Assembly (NCBI RefSeq): GCF_004348265.1
Contig: NZ_SMNT01000009.1
Span: forward strand, 1-64,000
Direction: 5' to 3'
Length of the DNA stretch: 64,000 nt
Source: Methylobacterium segetis
GTDB lineage: Bacteria > Pseudomonadota > Alphaproteobacteria > Rhizobiales > Beijerinckiaceae
In this document: positions 38,428-48,144 of the stretch, one piece after another
Layout: every line of letters starts with the position of its first letter
Position numbering within the stretch: position 1 is the stretch's first letter
Position numbers and translations under genes: made by a program
The notes under the pieces: generated by a model
What the model saw: only the letters and a program-made list of their open reading frames with translations
What the model was told of the DNA's origin: nothing
Database searches by the model: none

Positions 38428-40322
38428 CGGGGCGCCCCGGTCTTGGCGGCCAGCGTCTCGTCGTACCACCACGTCGTCGGGAAGCCCGAGCCGCCGTAGC
38501 GCGGCAGCAGGTCCGGATGGCCGAAGCGGTTCCAGCGCAGGGTGCGGGAGACGCCGGAGGCCCATTGCGGCACCACGTAATGGTGGGCGAGCAGGGTCCG
38601 GTCGAGGGCGCGGGTCGCGGCGACGACGCCGGGCCGGTCCTTGGCGAAGATCACCTTCTCGATCAGGGCGTCGATGCCCGGATCCTTGATGCCGGCGATG
38701 TTGCGCGCACCCGGCTTGTCGGATGCGGCCGAGCCCCAGTACTCGCGCTGCTCGTTGCCCGGCGAGAGCGATTCGGGCCAGGAACTCGTCGTGATGTCGA
38801 ACTCGAAGGCGCGCATCCGGTTCTGGTACTGCGCCTGATCGATGACGCGCAGCGTCGAATCGATGCCGATCAGCTTCAGCTGCGCGGCAAACGGCAGGAT
38901 CACCCGCTCGAAGACGTTCTGGAATTCGAGGAACTCGACCGTGAGCGGCTCGCCGGTCTTGGCGTCGACCATCTTGCCGCCGCGCAGCTCGTAGCCCGCC
39001 TCGCGCAGGAGCTTGACCGCCTCGCGCAGGTTCGCCCGCACGGCGTCGGGGCCGTCATTGACCGGGTTCCTGTAGGGCGTGGTGAAGACGGAGGCCGGGA
39101 CCTTGTCCCTGACGCTCTCCAGGATCGCCTTCTCCTCGCCCTCGGGCAGGCCCGAGGAGGCGAGCTCCGAGCCGAAATAGTAGGAGTCGATCCGCTTGTA
39201 GAGGCCGAAGAACAGGGCCCGGTTCATCTCCTCGAAATTCATGACGAGGTTGAAGGCGCGCCGCACGCGCTCGTCCTTGAACTTGTCCCGGCGCAGGTTG
39301 AACACGAAGGCCTGCATGATGCCGTTCCCGCGGTCCGGGAACTCCTCCTTGACGAGGCGGCCCTCCTTGACGGCGGGGAAGTCGTCGTAGGCGGTGGCCC
39401 AGTTGCGGGCGACGTTCTCGGTGCGGAAATCGTAGAGGTCGCCCTTCAGCGCCTCGACCAGCACGGTCGAGTCGCGGAAATACTCATTGCGGATCGTGCC
39501 GAGGTTGTTGCGCCCGGCATTCACCGGCAGGTCCTTGCCCCAGTAATCGGCCACCCGCTCGTAGGTCGCGCTGCGGCCCGGATCGACCTTGGCGAGGCGA
39601 TAGGGGCCGGAGCCGAGGGGGATCTCCAGGCTGGTCTCGGTGGGATTGCGCGCCTTGCCCTCGGCGTTCTTGCCCGTCCACCAGTGCTTGGGCAGCACGC
39701 GGAGCTGGCCGATCACCTGCGGCAACTCGCGGTTCCCGGTCTCGCTGAAGGTGAAGGTGACCTCGCGCTCGCCCGTCTGCTCGGCCTTTGCCACGTTCTG
39801 GTAGTAGGCGGCGTAGAAGGGGCTGCTGTCCTTGAGGATGCCGAAGGACCAGATCACGTCCTCGGCCGTGATCGGCTTCCCGTCATGCCAGCGCCCGCCC
39901 TCGCGCAGCCGATACGTGACCGAGGACAGGTCGGGCGCGATCCGGACGGATTCGGCGAGCAGCCCGTAGGAGGTGAAGGGCTCGTCGAGGGATTCCGTCA
40001 TCAGCGTGTCGTAGATGAGCAGGACCCCGCCCTCGAGATCGCCCTTGAGCCCCGACACGATCGTGTTGAGGTTGTCGAAGCCGCCGAGCGCGCCGAGGCG
40101 CACGAGGCCGCCCTTCGGCGCGTCGGGCTTGGCGTACTCGAAATGCTTGAAGTCCGGCCCGTATTTCGGCTGGCCCATCAGCGTGACGGCGTGCGCCCAC
40201 TCGCCCGTCGGCGCGGCCACGGAGGCGGCGGAGGATTCGGGCGCCGCTCTGGCCGGAAGCCCCGGTAGGGCGACGCAGAGCGTCGCGGCGAAGAGGCGTC
40301 CGATCAGGGCGTGGGCTGTCAC
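38424..40322 (-). CDS. yejA: extracellular solute-binding protein, YejA type (first copy)
   Basis: A 632-aa periplasmic peptide-binding protein with Sec signal (ALIGRLFAATLCVALPGLPA, cleavage near ARA). YejA pattern: MGQPKYGPDFKHFEYAKPDA, PKGGLVRLGALGGFDNLNTI, WHDGKPITAEDVIWSFGILK, LGSGPYRLAKVDPGRSATYE. First gene of a three-gene transcript (binding protein, binding protein, permease). The substrate is presumably oligopeptides or peptide-like antibiotics, by analogy with YejA; this cannot be verified from sequence. Confidence 0.94.
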   Translation of the reverse strand: MTAHALIGRLFAATLCVALPGLPARAAPESSAASVAAPTGEWAHAVTLMGQPKYGPDFKHFEYAKPDAPKGGLVRLGALGGFDNLNTIVSGLKGDLEGGVLLIYDTLMTESLDEPFTSYGLLAESVRIAPDLSSVTYRLREGGRWHDGKPITAEDVIWSFGILKDSSPFYAAYYQNVAKAEQTGEREVTFTFSETGNRELPQVIGQLRVLPKHWWTGKNAEGKARNPTETSLEIPLGSGPYRLAKVDPGRSATYERVADYWGKDLPVNAGRNNLGTIRNEYFRDSTVLVEALKGDLYDFRTENVARNWATAYDDFPAVKEGRLVKEEFPDRGNGIMQAFVFNLRRDKFKDERVRRAFNLVMNFEEMNRALFFGLYKRIDSYYFGSELASSGLPEGEEKAILESVRDKVPASVFTTPYRNPVNDGPDAVRANLREAVKLLREAGYELRGGKMVDAKTGEPLTVEFLEFQNVFERVILPFAAQLKLIGIDSTLRVIDQAQYQNRMRAFEFDITTSSWPESLSPGNEQREYWGSAASDKPGARNIAGIKDPGIDALIEKVIFAKDRPGVVAATRALDRTLLAHHYVVPQWASGVSRTLRWNRFGHPDLLPRYGGSGFPTTWWYDETLAAKTGAPR

Positions 40323-40440
40323 GGTGGAGCGATCTCCCGGTGGGCGCCCGACCGGGGTCGGGACGCGGGGCCGGGCGACGTTCTAGGACGGACGGGCGCC
40401 GCACGCCAAGCCGGCGCGTCCGCGCAGGGCTCCCGCCCGG

Positions 40441-40614
40441 TCAGGAAGCGTCCGAGGGCGGGGCCTTGGCGAGGCGCGGACGCTGGAGGAGCCGCACCGA
40501 TTCCTCGATCCGGGCCCGGCTCGACTCGATCGCGAGGCGGGTGAGCGCGAGGCACCGGTCGGTGCGGGCCTGGAAGGTGAAGTCGATCCGTGCGGGACGC
40601 GGGAGCGTGTGCAT
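40441..40614 (-). CDS. small hypothetical protein (57 aa)
   Basis: The frame from ATG 40614 encodes MHTLPRPARIDFTFQARTDR, then CLALTRLAIESSRARIEESV and a short Arg/Lys/Pro tail. The middle is a plausible amphipathic helix. There is no strong ribosome site. It lies between the cytochrome gene terminator and the binding-protein gene, in an otherwise empty interval. I support it only because its composition looks like protein; it could be a chance frame. Confidence 0.45.
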   Translation of the reverse strand: MHTLPRPARIDFTFQARTDRCLALTRLAIESSRARIEESVRLLQRPRLAKAPPSDAS

Positions 40615-40697
40615 ACCGCTTTGTGGCCGCACGAGGCTCCGGCCGCATTCACCTGTATCAAGCGGGGCGGAGGGCCGGGCGGGACCGGCAGAACGAC

Positions 40698-40724
40698 GAA
40701 GGCCGGGCGCGGGGCCCGGCCTTC
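40698..40724 (-). terminator. intrinsic terminator of the cytochrome c gene
   Basis: GAAGGCCGGGC (40698-40708), loop GCGGG, GCCCGGCCTTC (40714-40724): a perfect 11-bp stem 20 bp after the cytochrome stop. The tail on the minus strand (GTCGTTCT) is T-poor, so termination may be partial. Confidence 0.7.
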
Positions 40725-40744
40725 GCTGGGGCGTCGGACGCCCT

Positions 40745-41707
40745 CTATTGCTGCGCGGGCTTGCTGCCTGCGTCGAGATCCTTCGCCTTCTGCTCGGCCG
40801 CCGGATCGGGCTTGGCGGGAGCCTCCGTCGCGTCGGGCGCGCTCGGGGCGGCGGGTGCGGGCGCGTCCTTGGCGGAGGGCGCCGGGCCGCCGGCCTCGGG
40901 GGCCTGCTGCGGGGCGACCTCGTTGTGGCCCTCGACGCTGCCGGCGGGCTTCGGCCCGACGGGCTTGGCCTCCTTCGTGTCGGCGGGCTTGGCCGGGCTG
41001 TCCTTGCCCTCGGAGGGCTTGTTCGCCGCCGGCGTCTCGGCGGAGGGCTTGTCGCCCCCGGCCTTCGTCGGCGCGGCGTCGGCGGGCTTGGACTCGGGCT
41101 TCGCATCCGCCGGCTTCGCGTCCGCCGGCTTGGCCTCGCCCGATTTGGCCTCGCCCGATTTGGCGTCGGCCTTCTCGGCGGCGGGAAGCGGCTTCGGGCT
41201 GTCGGAGAGCGTACGCAGGTAGGCGATGACGTTGGCGCGCTCCTGCGGGGAGGAGATGCCGGCGAAGGCCATCTTCGTGCCCTTCGCGTAGCCCTTGGGG
41301 CTTTCCAGGAAGTGGTCGAGATCCTCGTAGGTCCAGGCGCCGCCCTTCTCCTTCAGGCTGGCCGAGTAGTCGAAGCCCGGCTCATGGGCCTTCTGGCGCT
41401 CCACCACGTCCCAGAGATGGGGACCGACCTTGTTCGGGCCGCCCTTCTCAAAGCTGTGGCAGGACTGGCAAGCCTTCGTCCCGGCCTGCCCCTTCTCGAC
41501 ATTGGCGCTGGCGAGCCGCACGGAGACGGGCTCGGCCTTCGCGGCGGGGGCGCCGCCGGCCTCGGCCTTCGGCTCCGGCAGCTCGTAGCCGGCGCTGCCC
41601 GCGGGCTTCGGGTGGTAGATCAGCTCGGCGACGAACCCCGATCCCATCGCGAACAGCAAGGCTCCGAGCACCGCGCCGGCAACCTTGTTCACCTCGAATG
41701 AGTCCAT
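40745..41707 (-). CDS. membrane-anchored cytochrome c (CycM-like) with long Ala/Pro/Lys tail
   Basis: A 320-aa electron carrier. An uncleaved N-terminal anchor ([20 protein letters not shown]) leads to a single class I cytochrome c domain with haem site CQSCHSF (about residue 85), [18 protein letters not shown], and the Met ligand in [20 protein letters not shown]. This pattern matches CycM/cytochrome c552 that passes electrons to the aa3 oxidase in rhizobia. The last 140 residues are a low-complexity tail of Ala, Pro, Lys, Asp and Glu with repeats such as [10 protein letters not shown] and [10 protein letters not shown], which is unusual for the family. No other respiratory genes adjoin. Confidence 0.93.
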   Translation of the reverse strand: MDSFEVNKVAGAVLGALLFAMGSGFVAELIYHPKPAGSAGYELPEPKAEAGGAPAAKAEPVSVRLASANVEKGQAGTKACQSCHSFEKGGPNKVGPHLWDVVERQKAHEPGFDYSASLKEKGGAWTYEDLDHFLESPKGYAKGTKMAFAGISSPQERANVIAYLRTLSDSPKPLPAAEKADAKSGEAKSGEAKPADAKPADAKPESKPADAAPTKAGGDKPSAETPAANKPSEGKDSPAKPADTKEAKPVGPKPAGSVEGHNEVAPQQAPEAGGPAPSAKDAPAPAAPSAPDATEAPAKPDPAAEQKAKDLDAGSKPAQQ

Positions 41708-41995
41708 TCTCGACAACTCCGGCGCGCCGCCGGGCTGCGCCCCCGCGGCACAAGATTGCGACCGGCGGGGGAAGGCGCCGACCTTGGAAAAGTTCGAGGG
41801 TGCCTTAGCCGCTCCGCACGGATCTTGACAATGGCGGATTCGGCGACCGCGAGGTCGCAGAGGCCACGGAGCGGGACAAGTGTCCCTCGAATCCTCGCCA
41901 TGACAACACGCCTGCCGCCTGTTAAGCACCCCGGCCGCGAGACGAAGCCTGCCACGAGGGCTGTCGCGAAGGCTGTTGCGAAGGTTGTTGACAGC

Positions 41996-42739
41996 ATGTC
42001 CGACCCCCTGGTCCTGATCCCCGCGCGGCTCGCCGCGACGCGCCTGCCGAACAAGCCGCTCGCCGACATCGCCGGCGAGCCGATGATCGTGCATGTCTGG
42101 CGCCGCGCGACGGAGGCGGGCATCGGCCCGGTTGTGGTGGCGACCGACGCGCCGGAGATCGCGGCGGCGGTCGAGGCGGTCGGCGGCCTCGCGGTGATGA
42201 CGCGGGCCGATCACCCCTCGGGCTCGGATCGCCTCGCCGAGGCGCTGGAGATCGTCGATCCGGAAGGCCATCACGATGTCGTCGTCAACGTCCAGGGCGA
42301 CCTGCCGACGATCGACCCGCGCGCCATCGGCGCGGCCGTGACGCCCCTCGCCGACCGGGCCGTCGACATCGCCACGCTCTGCGCCGTGATCACCCGCGAC
42401 GAGGAGGCGACCGACCCGAACGTGGTCAAGCTCGTCGGCGTCCCGGTCGGCCCGGACCGGCTGCGCGCCCTCTACTTCACGCGGGCCCGCGCCCCGTGGG
42501 GGGAGGGGGCGCTCCATCACCATATCGGCCTCTACGCGTATCGCCGCACGGCGCTCGCCCGCTTCATGGCCCTGCCGCCCGGCCACCTCGAGACCCGCGA
42601 GAAGCTGGAACAGCTGCGGGCGCTCGAGGCCGGCATGCGCATCGACGCGATCGTCGTCGACGACCTTCCGCTCGGCGTCGACACGCCCCATGACCTCGAA
42701 CGCGCCCGCGCCCTGATGGGCGCCCGCCGCCTGAACTGA
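41996..42739 (+). CDS. kdsB: 3-deoxy-manno-octulosonate cytidylyltransferase
   Basis: Activates Kdo with CTP for lipopolysaccharide inner-core synthesis. The 247-aa product from ATG 41996 opens [20 protein letters not shown] with the CMP-Kdo synthetase signature, followed by [57 protein letters not shown], and [20 protein letters not shown]. The open frame extends upstream through Ala/Lys/Val repeats; ATG 41900 is possible but not family-like. It is followed 6 bp later by the prephenate dehydratase gene, a pair conserved in Rhizobiales. Confidence 0.96.
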   Translation: MSDPLVLIPARLAATRLPNKPLADIAGEPMIVHVWRRATEAGIGPVVVATDAPEIAAAVEAVGGLAVMTRADHPSGSDRLAEALEIVDPEGHHDVVVNVQGDLPTIDPRAIGAAVTPLADRAVDIATLCAVITRDEEATDPNVVKLVGVPVGPDRLRALYFTRARAPWGEGALHHHIGLYAYRRTALARFMALPPGHLETREKLEQLRALEAGMRIDAIVVDDLPLGVDTPHDLERARALMGARRLN

Positions 42740-42745
42740 CGCACG

Positions 42746-43603
42746 ATGACCAACCGCACCATCTCCTACCAGGGCGAGCCCGGCGCCAACTCGCACATCC
42801 TCTGCGCGCAGGCCTATCCGGACTGGACGCCACTGCCCTGCCCGACCTTCGAGGACGCCTTCGCGGCGGTGACGGAGGGGCGCGCCGCGCTCGCCATGAT
42901 CCCGATCGAGAACTCGATCGCGGGGCGGGTCGCCGACATCCACCACCTGCTGCCGACCTCGCCGCTCCACATCGTGGCCGAGCACTTCCTGCCGATCCAC
43001 TTCCAGCTGATGGCGCTTCCGGGCGCATCCGCCGAGGGGCTGACCAGCGTGCACAGCCACGTCCACGCGCTGGGCCAGTGCCGCCGCATCATCCGGCGGC
43101 TCGGGCTCAAGGCGGTGGTCGCCGGCGACACGGCCGGCGCCGCGCGCGAGGTGGCGGAGGCCGGCGACCCGACGCGGGGCGCGCTCGCCCCGGCACTCGC
43201 CGCCGAGGTCTACGGACTCGAGATCCTGGCGCGCGACGTCGAGGACGAGGCGCACAACACCACCCGCTTCGTGGTGTTCTCGCCCGATCCGATCACGGCG
43301 CAGGCCGGCGAGGGGCCGATGGTGACGAGCTTCATCTTCCGGGTGCGCAACATCCCGGCCGCCCTCTACAAGGCGCTCGGCGGCTTCGCGACGAACGGCG
43401 TCAACATGTCGAAGCTCGAGAGCTACATGGTCGAGGGCCAGTTCACGGCGACGCAGTTCTACGCCGAGGTCGACGGGCACCCGGACGATCCGGGACTGGC
43501 CCGGGCCCTCGACGAGCTCCGCTACTTCTCGCGCGAGTGCAAGATCATCGGCGTCTACCCGGCCCACCCCTTCCGCGAGACGACCCGGCTCGCGGCGGAG
43601 TAG
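42746..43603 (+). CDS. pheA: prephenate dehydratase
   Basis: Converts prephenate to phenylpyruvate in phenylalanine synthesis. The 285-aa monofunctional enzyme has the catalytic domain ISYQGEPGANSHILC, RAALAMIPIENSIAGRVADI, AHNTTRFVVFSPDP (TRF motif), then a C-terminal ACT domain with KLESYMVEGQFTATQFYAEV that normally senses phenylalanine (ESRP motif replaced here by ESYM). No chorismate mutase domain is present. Cotranscribed with kdsB. Confidence 0.96.
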   Translation: MTNRTISYQGEPGANSHILCAQAYPDWTPLPCPTFEDAFAAVTEGRAALAMIPIENSIAGRVADIHHLLPTSPLHIVAEHFLPIHFQLMALPGASAEGLTSVHSHVHALGQCRRIIRRLGLKAVVAGDTAGAAREVAEAGDPTRGALAPALAAEVYGLEILARDVEDEAHNTTRFVVFSPDPITAQAGEGPMVTSFIFRVRNIPAALYKALGGFATNGVNMSKLESYMVEGQFTATQFYAEVDGHPDDPGLARALDELRYFSRECKIIGVYPAHPFRETTRLAAE

Positions 43604-43607
43604 CGGC

Positions 43608-44333
43608 CTACTCGCGCCGGATCACCCGGTCGACCAGCACGTCGGACCAGAACCCCGCCCGGAAGGACCGCCGGAGCGCCTCCGGATCGTACGCGGTCTC
43701 GACCCAGGTGAGGAAGTCGAGCCCCCGCGGCTCGCCCTCGCGCAGGTAGAGCGCGAAGAACGCGTCGAGGATCCCGGTCTTGGCGAAGCGGAAATGGCCG
43801 AAGCGCGCCGAGAGCTGGCGGGCCGCCTCGGCCACGGGCCGGTTCTCGTGCAGGATCAGGTAGAGGGCGGCGGCGAGCCCCGCCCGGTCCGCCCCCGACT
43901 TGCAATGCATCACCGCCGGGTACTCGATGCCCGCGAAGACGTCGCGTGCGGCGAGGATCGTCTCCCGCGACGGCGCGTCGCGGGAGCGCAGCACGAACTC
44001 GACGAGCTTCAGCCCGTGCCGCTCGCAGGCCTCCCGCTGCAGGGGCCACGACCCGTGCTCGCGCCCGCCGCGGAGCGAGATGATCGTGCGCACGCCCTGG
44101 CGGTGGAAGCGGGCGAGGTCGCGCGGGCTCGGCTGGGCCGAGCGCCAGATCTCGCCGGCCCCGACCCGGTGCCGGTTCAGATAGGCGAGGCGGAACACCC
44201 CGTGATCCACGAGGAGCATGTTCGCCCAGGCCATCAGGCGGGCGCCCGGCCCCGAGATCGGCCGCTCGAAGCGGGCGATGCGGGCCAGACGCCGCGCGTT
44301 GCGGACCTCGGTGGTGCGGAATCGGTTGAACAC
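43608..44333 (-). CDS. tyrosine/dual-specificity phosphatase-like protein
   Basis: About 241 aa with a cysteine-based phosphatase fold: IWRSAQPSPRDLARFHRQGV, RTIISLRGG, the general-acid region LRSRDAPSRETILAARDVFA, and the P-loop VMHCKSGADRAGLAAALYLI (C-x5-R). Such proteins in alphaproteobacteria are of unknown substrate. The start is uncertain: GTG 44333 gives a compact protein; ATG 44525 or 44549 would extend it over the start of the divergent acetyltransferase gene. It is convergent with pheA (4 bp apart). Confidence 0.85.
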   Translation of the reverse strand: MFNRFRTTEVRNARRLARIARFERPISGPGARLMAWANMLLVDHGVFRLAYLNRHRVGAGEIWRSAQPSPRDLARFHRQGVRTIISLRGGREHGSWPLQREACERHGLKLVEFVLRSRDAPSRETILAARDVFAGIEYPAVMHCKSGADRAGLAAALYLILHENRPVAEAARQLSARFGHFRFAKTGILDAFFALYLREGEPRGLDFLTWVETAYDPEALRRSFRAGFWSDVLVDRVIRRE

Positions 44334-44523
44334 GGGATGCGCGGAAGGGCTCGCGGAAGGGGCGGAGGCCGCCTCTAACAGCCCGGCCGGACCCTCGCAA
44401 ATCGAGGGTACGTTTCCGGCATCGGCCTTGCCTTCTCTTTGCCGGCATCCGGGCAGAACCTGAGGCAGGGCATTCGGGTTTCCCACCGGCAACGAAGCAC
44501 GCTTGCGAGAAGGGATCCGGGGC

Positions 44524-45033
44524 ATGAGCACGCGCAGCACGACGAGCATCCGCCGGGCCCGCGAGAGCGACGCGGGGTCCCTCTCCGCGGTGTTCGACGC
44601 GTCCTGGCGGGAAGCCTATCGCGGCATCATTCCCGGGCTCGCCCTGGAACGCCTGATCGCGCAGCGGGACGGCCGCTGGTGGCGGGGCGCCCTGCGCCGC
44701 GGACGGCCGATCGCCGTGGTCGAGACGGCCGAGGGCGTCGTCGGCTACGCGGCCTACGGGCGGGCCCGCAGCGTCGCCCTGAAGGCGGAGGGCGAGATCG
44801 ACGAGCTCTACCTCGCCCCCGAATACCAGGGCGTCGGGCTCGGCCGGCGCCTGTTCCGGGCCGTGCGCAACGATCTGGGCGATCACGGGCTCGCGCGCGT
44901 CGGCGTCTGGTCGCTGGAGGAGAACGAGCGGGCGGGCGCCTTCTACGAAGGTCTCGGCGGCGTCCCCGGGCCGCGGGGCCTCGACCGAATCGCCGGATTG
45001 CGCCTCGCCAAGGTCGGATACCTGTTCCGGTGA
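44524..45033 (+). CDS. GNAT-family N-acetyltransferase
   Basis: A 169-aa acetyltransferase: TSIRRARESDAGSLSAVFDA, SWREAYRGIIPGLALERLI (the RimI-like W-R-x-AY-x-GI-x-P pattern), EIDELYLAPEYQGVGLGRRL (acetyl-CoA loop Q-x-x-G-x-G), VWSLEENERAGAFYEGLGG. The substrate is unknown. ATG 44524 chosen; an upstream in-frame start at 44503 is possible. Confidence 0.92.
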   Translation: MSTRSTTSIRRARESDAGSLSAVFDASWREAYRGIIPGLALERLIAQRDGRWWRGALRRGRPIAVVETAEGVVGYAAYGRARSVALKAEGEIDELYLAPEYQGVGLGRRLFRAVRNDLGDHGLARVGVWSLEENERAGAFYEGLGGVPGPRGLDRIAGLRLAKVGYLFR

Positions 45034-45184
45034 GGGCCGCGTACCGGGTCCGGTGAGGGCCGCGTCGGCAACGATTCGGCGGAAACGTCGCCACGGCGGG
45101 GCGTGGCCGATTTCCTTCGTCGGGCAACGGCTTTAAGAGACCGGCGGACGGGGCTCGCGCCCCCGATACCGGAGACGAGGGACC

Positions 45185-45724
45185 ATGCGTATCGACGCCA
45201 TCTCGATCGGCAAGACTCCGCCGCAGGACGTCAACGTGATCATCGAGGTCCCGCTCGGCGGCGAACCGATCAAGTACGAGATGGACAAGGATGCGGGCGC
45301 GCTCGTCGTCGACCGCTTCCTCTACACCTCGATGGTCTATCCGGGGAATTACGGCTTCATCCCGCACACGCTCTCGGGCGACGGCGACCCCTGCGACGTG
45401 CTCGTGGCCAACACCCGGGCCATCGCGCCGGGCGCGATCATGAGCGTGCGCCCGGTCGGCGTCCTCGTGATGGAGGACAATGCGGGCGAGGACGAGAAGA
45501 TCGTGGCCGTGCCCTCGCGCCACCTGACGATGCGCTACGACCGCATCGAGAACTACACCGACCTGCCCGACATCACGCTCAGCCAGATCCAGCACTTCTT
45601 CGAGCATTACAAGGACCTGGAGCCCGGCAAGTGGGTCAAGGTCGTGCGCTGGGGCGACAAGGCCGAGGCCCACCGCCTGATCCTCGAGGGGATCGAGCGC
45701 GCAAAGGGCGAGAAGAAGGCCTGA
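45185..45724 (+). CDS. ppa: inorganic pyrophosphatase (family I)
   Basis: Hydrolyses pyrophosphate, driving biosynthetic reactions. The 179-aa soluble enzyme has the family I signature: [40 protein letters not shown] with metal-binding DGDPCDVLV, and [11 protein letters not shown]. The C-terminus contains [14 protein letters not shown]. Length and motifs are standard. Single gene, with a ribosome site ACGAGG just upstream. Confidence 0.98.
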   Translation: MRIDAISIGKTPPQDVNVIIEVPLGGEPIKYEMDKDAGALVVDRFLYTSMVYPGNYGFIPHTLSGDGDPCDVLVANTRAIAPGAIMSVRPVGVLVMEDNAGEDEKIVAVPSRHLTMRYDRIENYTDLPDITLSQIQHFFEHYKDLEPGKWVKVVRWGDKAEAHRLILEGIERAKGEKKA

Positions 45725-45742
45725 GCGGCCTCCGGCGGGGCG

Positions 45743-46999
45743 CTACAGCGCCTCGCCCCTCATGAGCCGGGGCTGCGCGCCGCGCTGGCCCGCGGCCTCG
45801 CCGATGAAGTAGCGCTTCAGCGCCGGCATCCGGTCGACGAGGCCGAGGCCGAGGTCGCGGATGAGGCGCACCGGCAGCACGTCGTTCGAGAACAGCCGGT
45901 TGAGCCCGTCGGTGGCCGCCGCCATCGCCAGCGCGTCGAAGCGGCGGCTGCGCTCGTAGGCGCGCAGCACATCCTCCCCGCCGGGATCCATCCCGAGGCG
46001 CACGGCGTCGCTCACGGCCTCGGCGAGCGCCGCCGCGTCGGCGAGCCCCAGATTGAGCCCCTGGCCGGCGATCGGATGGATGACGTGGGCGGCATCGCCG
46101 AGGAGCGCGAGGCGCTCCGCCCGGAAGCTGCGGGCGAGGCCGAAGGCGAGGGGATGGGCGCTCGGCCCGTCGAGCAGGGCGAGCTCCCCCAGATTGAGGG
46201 TGAAGCGCCGCTCGATCTCGGCCAGGACCTCCTCCGGCCCGCCGCCGAGCAGGGCCGGCACCTCCGCCGCGCGCTCCGTCCAGACGATCGAGGAGCGATG
46301 GCCGAGGGGGCCGCCCGCGCTGAGGGGCAGGATCGCGAAGGGGCCACCCGGCAGGAAATGCTCCCAGGCCCGGCCCTCGTGATCGCGGGCGTGCCCGATC
46401 GTCGCGACGATGCCCGATTGCGGGTAGGACCAGCCGACCCAGCCGATGCCGGCGGCCTCGCGCAGGCGCGAGCGCGCCCCGTCCGCGGCCACGACGAGGC
46501 TCGCCGTGAGAACGCGGCCATCCGCCAGGGCGACGCGCATCGCGCCCCGCTCCGGCCGCGCGCGCGCCACGCCGACCGGATCGAGGGCGATTTCCGCCTC
46601 CCGCGCGGCCGAGACCAGGGCCTCGGCGAGGGGCTCGGCCTCGACCATGTGGGCGAAGGGGGCGTCCGCCTCGCGGTCCTGCCCGAAGGTCAGGAAGACG
46701 GGCCGGACGGGATCGGCGAGCCGGCTGTCGCTGATCGCCATGTCGCGGATGGGCTGCGCCGCGCCCGCGAGGCGGCCCCAGATCCCGAGCCGGTCCAGCA
46801 TGCGCCGCGCGCCCGCGGCGACCGCGTAGGCCCGCCCGCGCTGGCGGGCGGCCGCCGCGGCGAGGCCGGGATCGCAGACGGTGATCCGGAGCGCCGGCCC
46901 GTGCGCCTGCCCGAGGGCGAGCGCCAGGGCGAGACCGGGGATGCCGCCGCCGGCGACGAGGAGGGAGCGGGCGCCGGGCCGGGCTGTCGAACTCGTCAT
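45743..46999 (-). CDS. FAD-dependent ubiquinone-biosynthesis hydroxylase (UbiH/Coq6 family)
   Basis: A 418-aa flavin monooxygenase: N-terminal dinucleotide-binding VAGGGIPGLALALALGQ, the DG motif LVVAADGARSRLREAAGI, the GD motif LALLGDAAHVIHPIAGQGLN followed by LGLADAAALAEAV, and the C-terminal FSNDVLPVRLIRDLGLGLVD typical of the UbiH/UbiF/Coq6 group. It hydroxylates the ubiquinone ring; which carbon is not decidable by reading. The ATG 46999 start gives MTSSTARPGARSLLVAGGG. Divergent from tesB across a 92-bp gap. Confidence 0.92.
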   Translation of the reverse strand: MTSSTARPGARSLLVAGGGIPGLALALALGQAHGPALRITVCDPGLAAAAARQRGRAYAVAAGARRMLDRLGIWGRLAGAAQPIRDMAISDSRLADPVRPVFLTFGQDREADAPFAHMVEAEPLAEALVSAAREAEIALDPVGVARARPERGAMRVALADGRVLTASLVVAADGARSRLREAAGIGWVGWSYPQSGIVATIGHARDHEGRAWEHFLPGGPFAILPLSAGGPLGHRSSIVWTERAAEVPALLGGGPEEVLAEIERRFTLNLGELALLDGPSAHPLAFGLARSFRAERLALLGDAAHVIHPIAGQGLNLGLADAAALAEAVSDAVRLGMDPGGEDVLRAYERSRRFDALAMAAATDGLNRLFSNDVLPVRLIRDLGLGLVDRMPALKRYFIGEAAGQRGAQPRLMRGEAL

Positions 47000-47091
47000 G
47001 GCTCCGTCGCCTCCCGTGGATCGGTGTTGCCCAAGCCTGCTATGACCTGCCGCCCGAGGCCACAAGGCCCCCTTCAGCCGCATGTGATGCC

Positions 47092-47961
47092 ATGACCGGA
47101 CTCGTCGCCGAACTCCTCGACATCCTCGACCTCGAGCGCCTGGAGGTCGATCTGTTCCGCGGCGTCAGCCCGCAGATCGGCTGGCCGCGGGTGTTCGGGG
47201 GGCAGGTCGTCGCGCAGGCGCTCGTGGCGGCGACGCGGACGGTGCCGAGCACGCGCCCGCCGCATTCCCTGCACGCCTATTTCCTCCTCGGCGGCGACCC
47301 GAAGGTGCCGATCATCTACGAGGTCGAGCGCATTCGCGACGGGCGCAGCTTCACCACGCGGCGGGTCAAGGCGGTCCAGCACGGGCGCGCGATCTTCGCG
47401 ATGTCGGTCTCCTACCACGACGTGGAGGAGGGCTACAGCCATCAGGCCCGGATGCCCGAGGCGCCCGATCCCGAGACGCTGCCCGACACGCGGGCCCTCC
47501 TCGCTGCGGGCGGCAAGGGCATCCCGTTTCCCGTCGCCGCCTATTTCGCCCGCGAGCGCCCGATCGAGCTGAAGCCCGTCTCGATCGAGCGCTACCTCGT
47601 GCGCGAGCCGCGGGAGCCGCGCTGCCGCGTCTGGCTGCGGGCGGCCTCGCCCCTGCCGGACGACCCCGCGATCCATCAGGCGGTGCTCGCCTACGCCACC
47701 GACATGACGCTCCTCGACGCGACCCTGATCGCGCATGGGCGCACCGTGTTCGACACGGACATGCAGTCGGCGAGCCTCGACCACGCGCTCTGGTTCCACC
47801 GGCCCTTCAGGGCGGACGATTGGCTGCTCTACGCCCAGGACAGCCCGGCCGCAGAGGGCGCGCGCGGCTTCGCGCGTGGCCAGATCTTCAGCCGCGCGGG
47901 CGAGCTGATCGCCTCGGTCGCGCAGGAGGGATTGATCAGGCCGCGCCGGGCGCAGGATTGA
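47092..47961 (+). CDS. tesB: acyl-CoA thioesterase II
   Basis: Hydrolyses medium- and long-chain acyl-CoAs. The 289-aa double-hotdog protein shows LERLEVDLFRGVSPQIGWPR, VFGGQVVAQALVAATRTV, SLHAYFLLGGDPKVPIIYEV, and the second hotdog TLLDATLIAHGRTVFDTDMQ, SASLDHALWFHRPFRADDWL, with the terminal VAQEGLIR. Length and start (MTGLVAELLDILDLERLE) are typical. Confidence 0.96.
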   Translation: MTGLVAELLDILDLERLEVDLFRGVSPQIGWPRVFGGQVVAQALVAATRTVPSTRPPHSLHAYFLLGGDPKVPIIYEVERIRDGRSFTTRRVKAVQHGRAIFAMSVSYHDVEEGYSHQARMPEAPDPETLPDTRALLAAGGKGIPFPVAAYFARERPIELKPVSIERYLVREPREPRCRVWLRAASPLPDDPAIHQAVLAYATDMTLLDATLIAHGRTVFDTDMQSASLDHALWFHRPFRADDWLLYAQDSPAAEGARGFARGQIFSRAGELIASVAQEGLIRPRRAQD

Positions 47962-48144
47962 CGGCATCGACCGTGCGCTTCCGGACGCTTTCGACCCGGA
48001 AAAGCTGAATTTTGCCTAATGCGAAGACGATCTGCACAATCGAATGGCAGATTGTCGCCGGCTGCCGCCCGGAACATCAGCATGAGCGGTCCAAAACCTG
48101 GGCAGACGGCGAAGTCGGGAAAAGGTTCCCGGCCAGGAAAGCGC

